A DNA stretch of 64,000 nt, taken from positions 558,001-622,000 of the forward strand of contig CAWAMS010000004.1 of assembly GCA_963783245.1 (NCBI GenBank), read 5' to 3'. How positions within the stretch are numbered: the stretch's first letter is position 1; each line of letters begins with the position of its first letter. Positions 1-9,423 of the stretch are shown piece after piece. The DNA comes from Bog-473 sp963783245 (GTDB taxonomy: Bacteria > Actinomycetota > Acidimicrobiia > Acidimicrobiales > RAAP-2). The notes below the pieces were generated by a model that worked only from the letters and a program-made list of their open reading frames with translations, did not search any database and had not been told where the DNA came from. Both the position numbers and the translations under genes were made by a program.

Positions 1-275
1 TCGGCGAGCGGACCACCCTTCCGGCCGGGGCAGCCACCCTCGCTCTGCGCACCGGCGCGGTACTTTTGCCGGTGACGGTCTACTCGGGTCCTGGAAATTG
101 GCACACTGGGGTTGTGCACCGGGCCCTTGACGCGACCCGCCGGGGATCCCTGCGCGCCGACATCCACCGGCTGACCCAGGAGCTGGCGACCGTCTTCGAA
201 AGAGACATCCTCGAGCACCCCGAGCAGTGGCACCTCTACCAGCCCAATTGGCCGAGCGATCGTGAGCGTCCGTGA
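1..275 (+). CDS. patA: Phosphatidylinositol mannoside acyltransferase, C-terminal fragment
   Basis: Only the last ~90 residues lie in the window; the frame is open from the left edge (codon phase starts at base 3) to TGA at 273-275. The segment LPAGAATLALRTGA followed by LLPVTVY is typical of the C-terminal half of HtrB/LpxL-type acyltransferases, and the tail HPEQWHLYQPNW resembles that of mycobacterial PatA. PatA acylates the mannose of phosphatidylinositol mannosides at the inner membrane. The stop overlaps the GTG start of pimA by four bases (GTGA), as expected for a translationally coupled PIM pathway pair. The catalytic HX4D motif would lie upstream of the window, so the assignment rests on the tail and on the neighbour. 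Confidence 0.75.
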   Translation, partial: GERTTLPAGAATLALRTGAVLLPVTVYSGPGNWHTGVVHRALDATRRGSLRADIHRLTQELATVFERDILEHPEQWHLYQPNWPSDRERP

Positions 276-1405
276 AGATCGCAATGCTCTCGCCGTACTC
301 GTTGTCGCGTCCCGGTGGCGTGCAGGGCCAGGTGCTGGGGTTGGCCCGGGCCCTCCGCGACCTGGGGCACGACGTCACAGTGGTCGGACCCGAGGACCCC
401 GAAGAGAGAGAACGTGCCGTGGATCAGGAGCGGGATCCCAATCCGGACACGTTCGTGATGGGGAAGCCCACCGGGTTGCGGTCCAACGGGTCCGTTGCGC
501 CCGTCACCATTTCGCCGCGAGCGGCCATGAAAGCCGAACGTTTCGTGCGCAAGGGGGGCTTCGATGTGCTCCACCTCCACGAGCCCCTGGCCCCCGTGGC
601 GGCGTACGGGTTCGTGGTGACCGCCCCGCTCCCCATGGTGGGGACGTACCACCGGTCGGGTGTGAGCAAGTGGGTCCCCGTGCTCAAGCCACTGGTCTAT
701 CTGGTCGGGTCGCGGCTGCAGGTGCGCGTCGCCGTCTCCGAGGCGGCCAAGGAGACGGCGCTGCGCTCGAGCAAGGGGGAGTACGAGGTCCTCTTCAACG
801 GGGTGGACATGGAGCGTTTCGCTGACATCCGCCCCGTCTCCTCGGATCGCCCGACGGTCCTGTTCCTGGGGCGCCACGAGACGCGCAAGGGCCTGGGTGT
901 CCTGCTCGACGCCTTTGACATGATCGAGCGCCCTGCTGTCTTGTGGGTGGCGGGTGACGGGCCCCAGCGTGAGGCGCAGCGGCGCCGGCACCCCGAGTCG
1001 GAAAGGGTCAGGTGGCTCGGCATTCTCGGCGATCGAGAAGTGGACGCCCGGCTGGTGGGCGCCGACATCCTGTGCGCCCCGTCGTTACGGGGGGAATCCT
1101 TCGGCATGGTCGTGCTCGAGGGGATGGCTGCTCGCTGTGCCGTGGTGGCTTCGGACCTGCAGGGGTACCGCTCGGCCGCTGGTGGGCATGCCGTCCTGGT
1201 GCCGCCGGGTGACGTCAAGGCGCTGTCCCGGGCCCTCGGCGTGGCCCTGGCCGACGCCGCAGAAGGGAGCGGAGAGTCCTCCGTGGATGCCCTCAAGGCG
1301 GCGCAGGCTCACGCACAGGGTTGGTCGATGGAGAGCCTCGCCGAGCGTTACATCGATGTCTACGAGCGGGCCATCGCGGCCTACAAGCGGGGCGAACACT
1401 CCTAA
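272..1405 (+). CDS. pimA: Phosphatidylinositol alpha-mannosyltransferase PimA (GT4)
   Basis: 377 residues, close to the ~378 of the mycobacterial enzyme. PimA transfers mannose from GDP-mannose to phosphatidylinositol on the cytoplasmic face of the membrane, the first step of PIM/lipomannan synthesis. The N-terminal Rossmann domain opens with MLSPYSLSRPGGVQGQVLGL, including the Gly-Gly nucleotide/acceptor loop. The C-terminal domain contains LFLGRHETRKG near residue 195 and the GT-B EX7E motif ESFGMVVLEGMA near residue 278. The GTG start is chosen because it overlaps the patA stop and places the conserved N-terminus at residue 1. The coding sequence is intact. The neighbour patA supports the specific name rather than generic GT4. 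Confidence 0.9.
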   Translation: MKIAMLSPYSLSRPGGVQGQVLGLARALRDLGHDVTVVGPEDPEERERAVDQERDPNPDTFVMGKPTGLRSNGSVAPVTISPRAAMKAERFVRKGGFDVLHLHEPLAPVAAYGFVVTAPLPMVGTYHRSGVSKWVPVLKPLVYLVGSRLQVRVAVSEAAKETALRSSKGEYEVLFNGVDMERFADIRPVSSDRPTVLFLGRHETRKGLGVLLDAFDMIERPAVLWVAGDGPQREAQRRRHPESERVRWLGILGDREVDARLVGADILCAPSLRGESFGMVVLEGMAARCAVVASDLQGYRSAAGGHAVLVPPGDVKALSRALGVALADAAEGSGESSVDALKAAQAHAQGWSMESLAERYIDVYERAIAAYKRGEHS

Positions 1406-1443
1406 GGCAATATCGGACCTCGCAATGGTCTACTCGCAATAAT

Positions 1444-2570
1444 CTAATTGTGATCCCTGAGCACCTTTGCGTAGAGCTTGATCACTTGGGCATTCGCAGC
1501 TTCCCAACTGAAGGACTCTGCTCGGACAATGCCCCGATCGGAAAGGTGAGTCCGCAATTGCTTGTCAGCTACGACGCGTCTCAGTTCCGCTGCGAGGTGC
1601 TCCGGTGTCATGGGGTCTACGGGCAAGACGGCATCATCACCCGCTTCGATGATCTCCGGCAACGCCGATGCAACCACTGGAGCCCCCGCCGCCATCGCCT
1701 CGAGGAGGACCAGCGGGAAGCCTTCATGCGTTGAAGGCATCACCAGCACCGTTGCCCGAGCGAGCGCTGCTGCCACCGCCGAAGCCGGTTGTCGACCTTC
1801 GAAGCACACATTGTCCAGGTTGAGAGCTGCTGCTTGCGCCCGAAGAGGGCCGAGCTCCTCCCCGTCACCGATCACCCTCAAACTGAGAGGAGCTTCGCCC
1901 GCCGCTTTCGCGTCTTCACAGAGGATCGCAAAGGCCGAGAGAAGCACCCCGAGGTTCTTTTGCGGGGTCAGTCGACCAACCGACAACAGCTCGCGGGGGC
2001 GCGTTCTCCGAGACGGTGAAAGACGGCAGTGTCGACTCCGTTGGGTATGACCATGAGCTTGTCATCTTGAATGTTCCATTTGGCACGAACCTCCTCGCGC
2101 ATCGCGTCGGTCAAGCACACGACAGCTTCTGCGCCTCGGAGAAATCGTCCGAAACTCAACCGATAGTAGAGTGGAAGAAGTAGACGTCCAGGCCGGCTAG
2201 ATGGCTGCACGATCAAATGAATGTGGGCGATATACGGGATGCCCCTCATCTTGGCCGCTGTCACCACCATTTCTGGTATGAGGGCCTGGCCAGTGTGCAC
2301 ATGTAAAAGGTCAGGCTTAGGACGTCGAGTCAGTAAACTGATCAACATTCCCGGAGCGACGGGAGTGTTCAGAATGCGGAGAGCTCGGTGACGCAAGATC
2401 AGTAATCGAGATTCCCGTTCAACCCGAGGAGCCGCCGGCGCACCAAGGTTGGAGGTGAACACGGTGACGTCGAACTTTGAAGCTTGTAGATGAGCCAGCC
2501 GTTCGGCCACGATTTCCTCGCCGCCGAGATGCGGAGGGTACAGGCCGGCTACTTGCCCAATCCGAGTCAC
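1444..2570 (-). CDS. GT4 glycosyltransferase (one frameshift)
   Basis: The reading frame is broken near 1998. The 5' part (2570 to about 1998) encodes the acceptor domain with LYPPHLGGEEIVAERLAHL, DLLHVHTGQ and VIPNGVDTAVF. The 3' part (about 1996 to 1444) encodes the nucleotide-sugar domain with LLSVGRLTPQKNLGVLL and the EX7E-type motif THEGFPLVLLEAMAAG. The two halves join perfectly if one base is added in the run GAACGCGCCCCC, so this is one ~375-residue enzyme. The start is the GTG that overlaps the stop of the upstream GT2 gene by four bases. It is likely to add a hexose to a lipid-linked surface polysaccharide; donor and acceptor cannot be read from sequence. Confidence 0.75.
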
Positions 2571-3574
2571 AGCCCCAGACGGACATGTCGAGGAGGCGGG
2601 GCAAACGCCCATTCCGCCAGCCCGACGAGGACGCCAATCCCCCATCCGGTGTTCTTGATGAGCCAGCCCTCGAGCATCCGCGACCAAAGGGAAGGCGATG
2701 GTCGGCTGTAGAACGCCACGAACACCGTTTCAGCCACCGACAAGCCTCCCAGGGAGAGAACCCACCAAGGAGACCAGACGACGGCCAAAATGCTAGAACC
2801 TACGATCACCGCAGTAGGGACGTAGTCGACGAGGCGGACGTCTCCGGTCTTCACGCCGTAGCGGACTTTCCATAAGCCGTACTTATACATTTGGCGCCAA
2901 TACCGACGGGGATCGGCACGGGTTTCATGTTTCACGCGAGCACCCGCCGCAAATTTCCATTCGCTCCCCTGCGGCAATCGGCTAACGAATTCTATGTCCT
3001 CAGCATGAATCCACAGCGGATCGAATTCTTGACCTGCAAGACGGTCAAGACGCACGGCCATATTGCCGCCACATATAAGGCTAGTCCCGCTGGAGAACAG
3101 TTTGCGCACGGTCGAGTCATTGCTCGAGACCGCTTCAGCGAACTTTGACCTATAGGTTGGAACGACGTCGCCGCCAACGGCCGCGACGTTTAGTTGGTCG
3201 AGGGCAGACCAAATCGCAGCAAGCCAACCTTCTTCCGCAAAGGCATCAGAGTCCAGAAAAACGACAGTAGGGTACGTCGCCTCGCGGATCGCGATGTTGC
3301 GACCCTGAGAGATGTTATGACTCCCGTTGTGGAGGATCCTGATCGGTAGTCCAAGTCTCAACTGGACCTGATGCACCTTGAGAAGAGTGTCATCGGAGCT
3401 CTCGTCGTCGATGATCAGCACTTCGCCGATCAGGGCTTCGCGTTGTTGGGTAGTTTGCTTGGCGACTGACTCGAGGCACTCCTCGATGGTTTGCCCATTG
3501 TTGTAGGTCAAGATGGCAATGGTGAGCAAAGAATTGAGATCTTCGGCCCGACATGTCTCGTGCACTTCAGTCAC
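2567..3574 (-). CDS. Membrane-anchored GT2 glycosyltransferase
   Basis: 335 residues. The N-terminal GT-A domain begins LTIAILTYNNGQTIEECLES, contains IIDDESSDDT and the metal-binding VFLDSDAF near residue 110, and resembles glycosyltransferase family 2 enzymes of exopolysaccharide clusters. Two or three hydrophobic segments at the C-terminus (about residues 245-330) would anchor it in the membrane. GTG at 3572-3574 is used as start. The stop is coupled (TGA within GTGA) to the following GT4 gene, so the two probably act successively on one glycan. GC content is visibly lower than in the housekeeping genes, suggesting acquisition by transfer. Confidence 0.75.
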   Translation of the reverse strand: MTEVHETCRAEDLNSLLTIAILTYNNGQTIEECLESVAKQTTQQREALIGEVLIIDDESSDDTLLKVHQVQLRLGLPIRILHNGSHNISQGRNIAIREATYPTVVFLDSDAFAEEGWLAAIWSALDQLNVAAVGGDVVPTYRSKFAEAVSSNDSTVRKLFSSGTSLICGGNMAVRLDRLAGQEFDPLWIHAEDIEFVSRLPQGSEWKFAAGARVKHETRADPRRYWRQMYKYGLWKVRYGVKTGDVRLVDYVPTAVIVGSSILAVVWSPWWVLSLGGLSVAETVFVAFYSRPSPSLWSRMLEGWLIKNTGWGIGVLVGLAEWAFAPPPRHVRLGL

Positions 3575-4089
3575 CGATCTCTAGGATTGTAGGGGCTACC
3601 CGCAGTTTCATATTTATCGATGACCTTCAGAAAGTGTGTACGTCGTTCACTTCCAGTCAATTCTACCCTGATTCAATGCCGCCGGGCGGGTGATCGAGAG
3701 ATTGTCTTAACGACGCTCTTCTAACGTTTTTGTCAACGTCACTTTGACCAAAAGGCTTTCTATGAGGATAGTCCAACTGGATTATGATTAATAGAGCCAG
3801 CTCGTCAGCCTGTTCGGAAGGATGCCACGCATGTCGCAAAGCATGTTTTTGGCTTGCGGGCAATCCGACCATGGCGCGGCATATGGCACGGGTGACGATC
3901 CCGATTGGAAAGGGACTGGGTGAGCCCGCCTGTCACGAGTATCGAAACCGGCATGGACATAAGTCCCCCGGCATCGCCATTGCAGTCTTGGTCAGCCAAG
4001 GGCACCACGCATGGTCCCCTTGGCCATTTCGAGACCCTGCCGTTCCTTCTACCAGCGTGGAAGGTGGAGTCTCATCCCCGGGGATTGCA
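3575..4089. other. AT-rich intergenic region between divergent polysaccharide genes
   Basis: About 515 bases with no convincing gene. The stretch 3601-3660 is only ~42 percent GC, far below the window average. It lies between the divergent GT2 gene (minus) and flippase gene (plus), so promoters for both are expected here. The plus frame is open back to an ATG at 3784, but its translation (Cys/His/Trp-rich, no hydrophobic segments) does not resemble a flippase N-terminus, so I do not extend the gene into it. No inverted repeats of insertion-sequence type are seen. Confidence 0.4.
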
Positions 4090-5518
4090 GTGACACCAGC
4101 GCGCGTCTCGCTGGTCCACCGATTGCGCGAGGACCACTTGTTGAGCAATTCGCTCTACCTCATGCTCAACTCCATATTGCAGGCCGGGGCCGGGTTTGTC
4201 TTTTGGGTCATCAGCGCCCGTCTCTTTTCGGTAGGCGACGTCGGCTTGGCCACCGCCCTCTTTTCGGCGCTCGGCCTGATCTGCTTCACCTCTCTCCTGG
4301 GTCTTAACAGCACGGTTGTCCGGTACTTGCCAGTGTCGTCCCAGCGAAGCGTTCTCATCACCTCAACCTTGTCGATTGTGAGCGGGTGCGGTGGGATCCT
4401 CGCGCTGGTGTACTTGGTGATCATGCCTGTCATCTCACCGAAACTGGCATTCGTGACGCACAACCCGGCCATGGCGGTCGGTTTTGTGTTTCTTGCGGTG
4501 GCGGGGTCGGTCAACTTGCTGACGGACTCGATCTTCATCGGGCTGCGGCAGGCCCGGTTCAACGCGTTGGTCGATGGCGTGTTCGGGGGGGTGGCGAAGA
4601 TCGTGGCGGCTTTGGCCGTGGCCGGCACGGGCGCCTACGGGCTGTTCGTGGCCTCAGTTGTCGGTTATGTCGTCGCCGCCGTGGCAAGCCTGGTGCTGAT
4701 AGGTACCTTCGCCAAGGTGCGCGTATCGCTGCGCGGGGCGCGAGCAGTGTTGCAGCCACTCCTCCGGTTCTCCGCCGCCAACTATGTGGGGAATCTCCTC
4801 ACATTGTTACCCACTTTCGTGGTGCCGCTCATCGTGCTCGACCGTGTGGGAGTGCATGCCTCCGCCTATTACTACATTGCCTACCTCATGGTGAGTCTCC
4901 TCTTCGCCGCCGTCTTCGCGGTGGAGCAGACGTTCCTGGCTGAGGGCAGCCAGGCCGGGGCGGATCTGCGGGCGGTCATGCGGCGAAGCTGGCGCCTTCT
5001 GGCTCTCTTCTGCATCCCGGCGACCGTGCTGTTGGCTTTAGGTGCTCACTGGCTCTTGCTCCTCTTCGGGCGAAGAGTACAGCGTGAACGGCACCGACGT
5101 GCTGATCGTATTGGCGACATCCGCTATCCCCCTCGCAGCGCTCAACTGGCTCCTGACCGTCCTGCGGCTCATTGGCCGATTGCAGCCGATCGTGATCGGC
5201 AATGTCGTGTTCGCTGTTCTTACTTGTGGACTGGCCTGGGTACTGGCCCCGCACGGCCTGGTCGTTCTCTCGCTGGCTTGGCCTGTAGGGCTGACGGCGG
5301 CCGCGGTGACGGTCGGCATACCTGTATGGCGTTGGGCTCGTAGTTCTCCGGCACCGGAGTCCGGGGGCATGCCGAGCCAACGGGACCAGGCGGTTATGGG
5401 AGCCATTCGACGTCGTGGCTCAGTATTCGGGCGGGGTTCCCACCAACGAGCGAACGGGCTGGCACGTCTTTGGTCACGACGCTCCCGGCCGCAACCACGG
5501 CACCGTCGCCGACGGTGA
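4090..5518 (+). CDS. Wzx-like polysaccharide flippase (one frameshift)
   Basis: A polytopic membrane protein of ~475 residues with a MATE/MurJ-like exporter pattern. It opens with LSNSLYLMLNSILQAGAGFVF, has many regularly spaced hydrophobic helices and an Asp/Arg-poor core, as in RfbX/Wzx proteins that flip lipid-linked repeat units. The frame shifts near 5068: LLLLFG in one frame continues as EEYSVNGTDVLIVLATSAIP in the next if one G is removed from TTCGGGCG. Helices 11-14 lie after the break. The GTG at 4090 is my start guess because the homologous region begins right after it; the frame is open further upstream to 3784. The 3' end overlaps the convergent acyltransferase gene by ~125 bases. 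Confidence 0.7.
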
Positions 5519-6137
5519 CCCCGGCGAGCACCGTGGCATAGGACCCAACCAGCACGTTCTTGCCGAAGGCGACCGGCGCCGTCAACGGCTTCTTCACGCC
5601 ATTCACGACGAACTCGTGGAGGGGCGTGTCCATGACGTTGCAGTACCAGGAAAGACCTCCGTTGCCGCCGAAGGTGATGTGGTTCCAGCAGGTCAACGTC
5701 GAGTGGTCTCCGATCCTTGTGCCACTATGCATCTCGAGCCGGGCGTCGTCGTGGACGTACAACCGGACACCCCGAGCGATCTCGACGGTCCCATCGATTG
5801 CCAGCGTGGCACGCCGGCCTAGGTGGATCGCTGTCGGCGTCGGCGTGTAAAGCCGGAAACCGACAAAAAGGAATGAGTTGGCGGTGAACGTCACCTTGGA
5901 ACCTGGGCCGATCTTGAGCCGGGTCCCCCGGGCCACTAGGAACCAGCCGCCGAAACGGGCACTCAACACGAGCGAGCGGACGATCGACACGGTCAGCAGG
6001 ATTGTGCGAACAAAGCTTGGGTCTGGGGGCTTCCTTGTGGCGGGCAGTAGGCGCCGGTAGCGGGCAGCCGTCGCGCGAACAGCCGCCCGAACGCCAGAGT
6101 GCGAGCCAGGGCCAGAACCTCGGCCGAGCGTGTTCAT
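5394..6137 (-). CDS. Hexapeptide-repeat (LbetaH) acyltransferase
   Basis: About 247 residues, with a C-terminal left-handed beta-helix built of isoleucine-patch hexapeptides (for example IGDHSTLTCWNHITFGG, NVLVGSYATVLAGVTVGDGA) and the closing motif VVAAGSVVTKDVPARSLVGG followed by NPAR. This is the hallmark of WbbJ/VatB-type O-acetyltransferases that decorate surface glycans. The catalytic His cannot be pinned with certainty. The N-terminal ~60 residues are Arg-rich and probably disordered. The ATG at 6137 has a GGTGGGAGG just upstream; an in-frame start at 6176 is possible. It sits among glycosyltransferases, so a polysaccharide substrate is likely. Confidence 0.75.
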   Translation of the reverse strand: MNTLGRGSGPGSHSGVRAAVRATAARYRRLLPATRKPPDPSFVRTILLTVSIVRSLVLSARFGGWFLVARGTRLKIGPGSKVTFTANSFLFVGFRLYTPTPTAIHLGRRATLAIDGTVEIARGVRLYVHDDARLEMHSGTRIGDHSTLTCWNHITFGGNGGLSWYCNVMDTPLHEFVVNGVKKPLTAPVAFGKNVLVGSYATVLAGVTVGDGAVVAAGSVVTKDVPARSLVGGNPARILSHDVEWLP

Positions 6138-6351
6138 CCTCCCACCCGCAGCATCTGGCATGGCCGCCCGGCACACACGTAGCGCCCCTCGCCGGGAATG
6201 GACCTGCTCGAAGCGCCTGAATAAATTTCCACTGCACTACCCCTTGCTCGACGGATCATTGAAGGTACCAATGACGAGAGTGCGCTCAAAAAGGCTGGCG
6301 CAGCGCTGTCGCCTCGAGCACCACGTTCCGCGACTGCTGTCCTCGCTGCCA

Positions 6352-7659
6352 CTAGAAATTCGCGGCCGAGAGGTCGTCGTCACGTCGCCGCTTCTGTTGA
6401 CGTCGCTCGACGAAGTGAACCTGTTCCTGCGTCACCAAATGGAAGTATCGACGAGGGCTCGAGCTGGTTTCGAACAAGCCGAGAAAGAACGAGTCGAACC
6501 ACAAGAAGCCGCCCAAGGTGGTCAAGAGGAGAGAAAGTATGAGGAGGGAACTGGGTGCTCCGTTTCCGTCTCCCCAACCGACCAGGTAGCCGTACAGCAG
6601 GAGGCCGATGCCCGCCCCGAAGAGGGCAGTCCCCGATGCAAAGCCCTGCTTGGCCGCGGTCCCATCGGTGACCCAGTCGCAGACTTTGCTCGATGTATCC
6701 AATGTCAGGTTGGCTAACCTGACGGTGGCGGCGCATCCCAAGACCAGCAATTGGACGCCGACCACCACTGCGACGGCTGAGAGCGCCTTGCTGAGGATGA
6801 GATGGGTGCCCCCGGAAACCCCGAAGAGCGAGACGATCCCGAGGAACCCGGCCACGAAAAGGGCGAGTCCGGGAACGACGAAGAGGAACTTGGGAGATAG
6901 GAGCAAGAGGAATCGGAGGTGGCGCCAACCATCGCTTACGGAGTTGAGTTTCGACTCACCGATGCGCGGGTGGTAGGTGATGGGCACTTCCGTCACCTTC
7001 AGGTGCGCGCTTGCTGCCTTGACGACGATCTCCGAGGCGAACTCCATGCCTTCGGTGTGCAGTTGCATCTTGTCCAGCGCTTCGCGAGTGAACACCCGAA
7101 AGCCACTATGGGCATCGCTCACCCGCAGTTTGAAGAGGATGTTCAGGAAGGTGGTGAGAATGGGGTTTCCGATGTAGCGATGCGACCACGGCATGGCGCC
7201 CCGCGTGATGCGACCGGCCAGCCGTGAGCCGAGTACGTAGTCATAGCCATCCTCTAACGGGGCAACCAGCTCCGGGAGTGCCGTGAAGTCGTAGGAGTCA
7301 TCGGAATCACCCATGGCGATGATCGAGCCTCGGGCGATGGCAAATCCGGCGAGATAAGCGTTCCCGTATCCTCGGAGCGGCTGGTGGACGACCCTCGCCC
7401 CCGCAGCACGAGCGACGGCAACTGACCTGTCGACCGACCCGTTATCGGAGACGATGACCTCACCCTGCAGACCGGTTAGCCGGATCCCTTCCAACGCTTT
7501 CTTCACGCAGACGCCAACGCTCTGCTCCTCATTCAGGCAAGGCATAACGACGCTGATGTCGATCGTCAGTGACGCAGGACGAGAATCGCTTGCGTTGGAG
7601 TGCCCGGTCGGCTCTTCCACGCGAAGGCTCACAACTCTCTGTTGTTCCAACGCCGCCAC
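6352..7659 (-). CDS. GT2 glycosyltransferase, dolichyl-phosphate glucosyltransferase type
   Basis: 435 residues. The catalytic domain (about 30-260) has ISVVMPCLNEEQSVGVCV, VIVSDNGSVDRS, the DXD-like MGDSDDSYDF and YHPRIGESKLNSVSDGWRHL, a combination typical of polyprenyl-phosphate glycosyltransferases of the DPM1/AglK type. Four hydrophobic segments follow (about 265-400). Such enzymes charge a polyprenyl phosphate with one sugar that is later used outside the membrane, which fits a polysaccharide island that also holds a DUF2206-like membrane protein. The frame is intact. The 5' end faces the repeat- and box-containing intergenic region. Confidence 0.8.
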   Translation of the reverse strand: MAALEQQRVVSLRVEEPTGHSNASDSRPASLTIDISVVMPCLNEEQSVGVCVKKALEGIRLTGLQGEVIVSDNGSVDRSVAVARAAGARVVHQPLRGYGNAYLAGFAIARGSIIAMGDSDDSYDFTALPELVAPLEDGYDYVLGSRLAGRITRGAMPWSHRYIGNPILTTFLNILFKLRVSDAHSGFRVFTREALDKMQLHTEGMEFASEIVVKAASAHLKVTEVPITYHPRIGESKLNSVSDGWRHLRFLLLLSPKFLFVVPGLALFVAGFLGIVSLFGVSGGTHLILSKALSAVAVVVGVQLLVLGCAATVRLANLTLDTSSKVCDWVTDGTAAKQGFASGTALFGAGIGLLLYGYLVGWGDGNGAPSSLLILSLLLTTLGGFLWFDSFFLGLFETSSSPRRYFHLVTQEQVHFVERRQQKRRRDDDLSAANF

Positions 7660-7778
7660 TGAGATTGCTCCTGTCTAAACATTGGCGATTAGCGAGCATG
7701 CATCGCTGCCGTTGGCTGGACGTAGCCCGACCGCTCCGTTCAGCGCTTACTATGCCGTGCTGGGGATGGGCGGGACTA

Positions 7779-7792
7779 GGGCCATTTGTCCC
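7779..7792 (-). promoter_or_regulatory. DosR/DevR-box-like site 1
   Basis: Reads GGGACAAATGGCCC on the minus strand and fits the degenerate form GGGACnnnnGnCCC of the mycobacterial DosR (DevR) dormancy box. The flanks (CTC before, TAG after) partly fit the longer consensus. It lies about 120 bases upstream of the minus-strand GT2 start. Binding is inferred from the motif only. Confidence 0.4.
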
Positions 7793-7811
7793 GAGTGAGT
7801 GAGCGAGACTA

Positions 7812-7825
7812 GGGTCTTTTGTCAC
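7812..7825 (-). promoter_or_regulatory. DosR/DevR-box-like site 2
   Basis: Reads GTGACAAAAGACCC on the minus strand, one mismatch from GGGACnnnnGnCCC. It begins exactly 33 bases after site 1, about three helical turns, so both sites would face the same side of the DNA. It is also the first block of repeat copy A. Confidence 0.35.
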
Positions 7826-7885
7826 AATTGTATGCGTTCTGCCGCTTTTTTCCGGCGGTCACGGTGTTAGATGTCCTTTGCGCAG
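7812..7885 (+). repeat. Two-block direct repeat, copy A
   Basis: Block 1 (7812-7831) matches copy B at 19 of 20 positions. Block 2 starts at 7861 with ACGGTGTTAGATGT, identical in copy B, followed by CTTTGCGCAG against CTTGCGCAG. The ~29 bases between the blocks are not conserved, but the 49-base distance from block start to block start is identical in both copies. Confidence 0.6.
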
Positions 7886-8000
7886 TCGTCTGTCGTTGGC
7901 GCGCAGGCGGTGTCGCCACTTGCGCGCCGATCGCTACGCAGCGGTTTGGATGGTCGGGTGTCGGGTTGGTTGACGCAAAACGGGGCATCTGCGTTCATTG

Positions 8001-8014
8001 GGGTCTTTTGTCCC
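8001..8014 (-). promoter_or_regulatory. DosR/DevR-box-like site 3
   Basis: Reads GGGACAAAAGACCC on the minus strand, a full match to GGGACnnnnGnCCC. It is the first block of repeat copy B and lies ~245 bases upstream of the plus-strand GT4 gene. Confidence 0.4.
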
Positions 8015-8073
8015 AATTGTGTCGCGCGGTTATGTCTATTTCGCCGATGACGGTGTTAGATGTTCTTGCGCAG
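8001..8073 (+). repeat. Two-block direct repeat, copy B
   Basis: Second copy of the element at 7812-7885: block 1 at 8001-8020, block 2 (ACGGTGTTAGATGT) starting at 8050. The fixed spacing with a diverged middle suggests two protein-contact sites, or a box plus promoter element, rather than a recent duplication. Confidence 0.6.
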
Positions 8074-8258
8074 CCCTGTCTGGACGGGTGCGTTGGGCGA
8101 TAAGGAAAATCTCTTTGACCGATTACTGACTCAACGATTGGGAACGTGGAAGAACCTAGGAGTGGGGCGTGGAATAGGGAGAGACGGCTATGCACCCCGA
8201 CGCGACCTGAAATCCACGCCATCGTCGGGGGCGTCGTCTACGCCAAGGAGATTCGACC

Positions 8259-9423
8259 ATGAAGATACTGATCGTCTCGGCATACGCGCTTCCCCATATC
8301 GGCGGTGTCGAGGTCGTCGTGGCCCAGCAGGCACGGAGTCTTGCAGAGCTCGGATGTGACGTGACGATCTTCACGAGCGCGTGCGCCAGCGTCGCCGGAG
8401 TGCACGAGCATGTTGATGGGTACAAAGTAGTACGCCGGCGAGCCTGGAATGGGTTCGAGGCACGATGGGGTGTGCCCTTTCCGCTCTTCGGTCCTGCGGC
8501 TTTCTGGAAGTTGGGGAGGCTAATTCGAGGCGCTGACGTCGTCCATGTGCACGACGTCGCCTATCAATCTTCCTTGGTCGGGGGGCTGATGGCCCGACTG
8601 TTACGTCGCCCGTTTCGGGTCACGCAGCATGTGGCAGTAGTCGATCACGGCAATCCATCTGTCCGGTGGATACAGCGCTCGGTCTACCGTACCTACGGCC
8701 GCTTGCTGTGGAGATGGGCTTCGGGCATCACTGTCTACAACCCGATTGTGGAGCGATTTCTCGTTGGGTACGGGGTGGCGCCCGGCAAGACCACCCTTGC
8801 CTACAACGGAATAGACACTCTCAGCTTCAGGCCCGGTGATGGAGCGGGCATCGCGGTCACCAAGGAGAGATACGGGCTTTCTACTACGAAGCCACTCATC
8901 CTGTTTGTAGGTCGGCTCGTGCCCAAGAAGGGGGTGGACAAGCTGATTGCGGCCAGCGGTCCGGAATATCAGATCGTGCTGGTGGGCTCGGGAACGACCC
9001 CGGCGCTTCGGCCTGGAGTGATCTGCCTGGGACCACTCGAGCGGGACGAACTACGGTGTCTGTACCAAGCGTGCGACATTTTCGCGTTTCCCGCCGTTGG
9101 CGAGATGCTGACGTTGGCCATGCAGGAGGCGATGGCCTGCGGTCTGCCTGTGGTGGCCACTCGCGAGCCTGAATACGAAAAGTACGGATTTGACCCAGAC
9201 GGTCTTGAACTGGTGCCCTCCGAGGCGGACGCGCTCCGGAAGGCTTTCTTGTGAAATTCTCGGTGACGAGGATCGCGTCGTGCGGATGAGGAAGTTCTCA
9301 CGGGCCGTGGCCGAGGAGAAATTCGACTGGCGGACGAATGCTCGGGATCTTCTCGCCCACTACGGTAAGGGAGACGGGCGCAGGCCGCATTCCCTTGCGG
9401 TACGGGAAACGTCGGGCAAATGA
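8259..9423 (+). CDS. GT4 glycosyltransferase (one frameshift near the 3' end)
   Basis: A ~387-residue GT-B enzyme. The N-terminal domain has ILIVSAYALPHIGGVEVVVA and ADVVHVHDVAY. The C-terminal domain has LILFVGRLVPKKGVDKLI and the EX7E-like region GEMLTLAMQEAMACGLPVVA. The first frame stops at 9254, but the next frame carries the expected C-terminal helix EILGDEDRVVRMRKFSRAVA and ends at 9423. One extra base in TTCTTGTGAAATTC explains the break. A strong AAGGAG precedes the ATG. The corrected stop overlaps the start of the next gene (ATGA), supporting the longer reading and an operon running to 13.6 kb. Confidence 0.78.

Larger units (their letters stand above)
7660..8258. other. Intergenic regulatory region with repeated motifs
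   Basis: A 599-base region between the divergent GT2 (minus) and GT4 (plus) genes. It contains three DosR-box-like sites and a two-block direct repeat, listed separately. Just before the downstream gene, AAGGAG at 8242-8247 is a good Shine-Dalgarno sequence for the ATG at 8259. No convincing coding frame is present. Confidence 0.6.
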
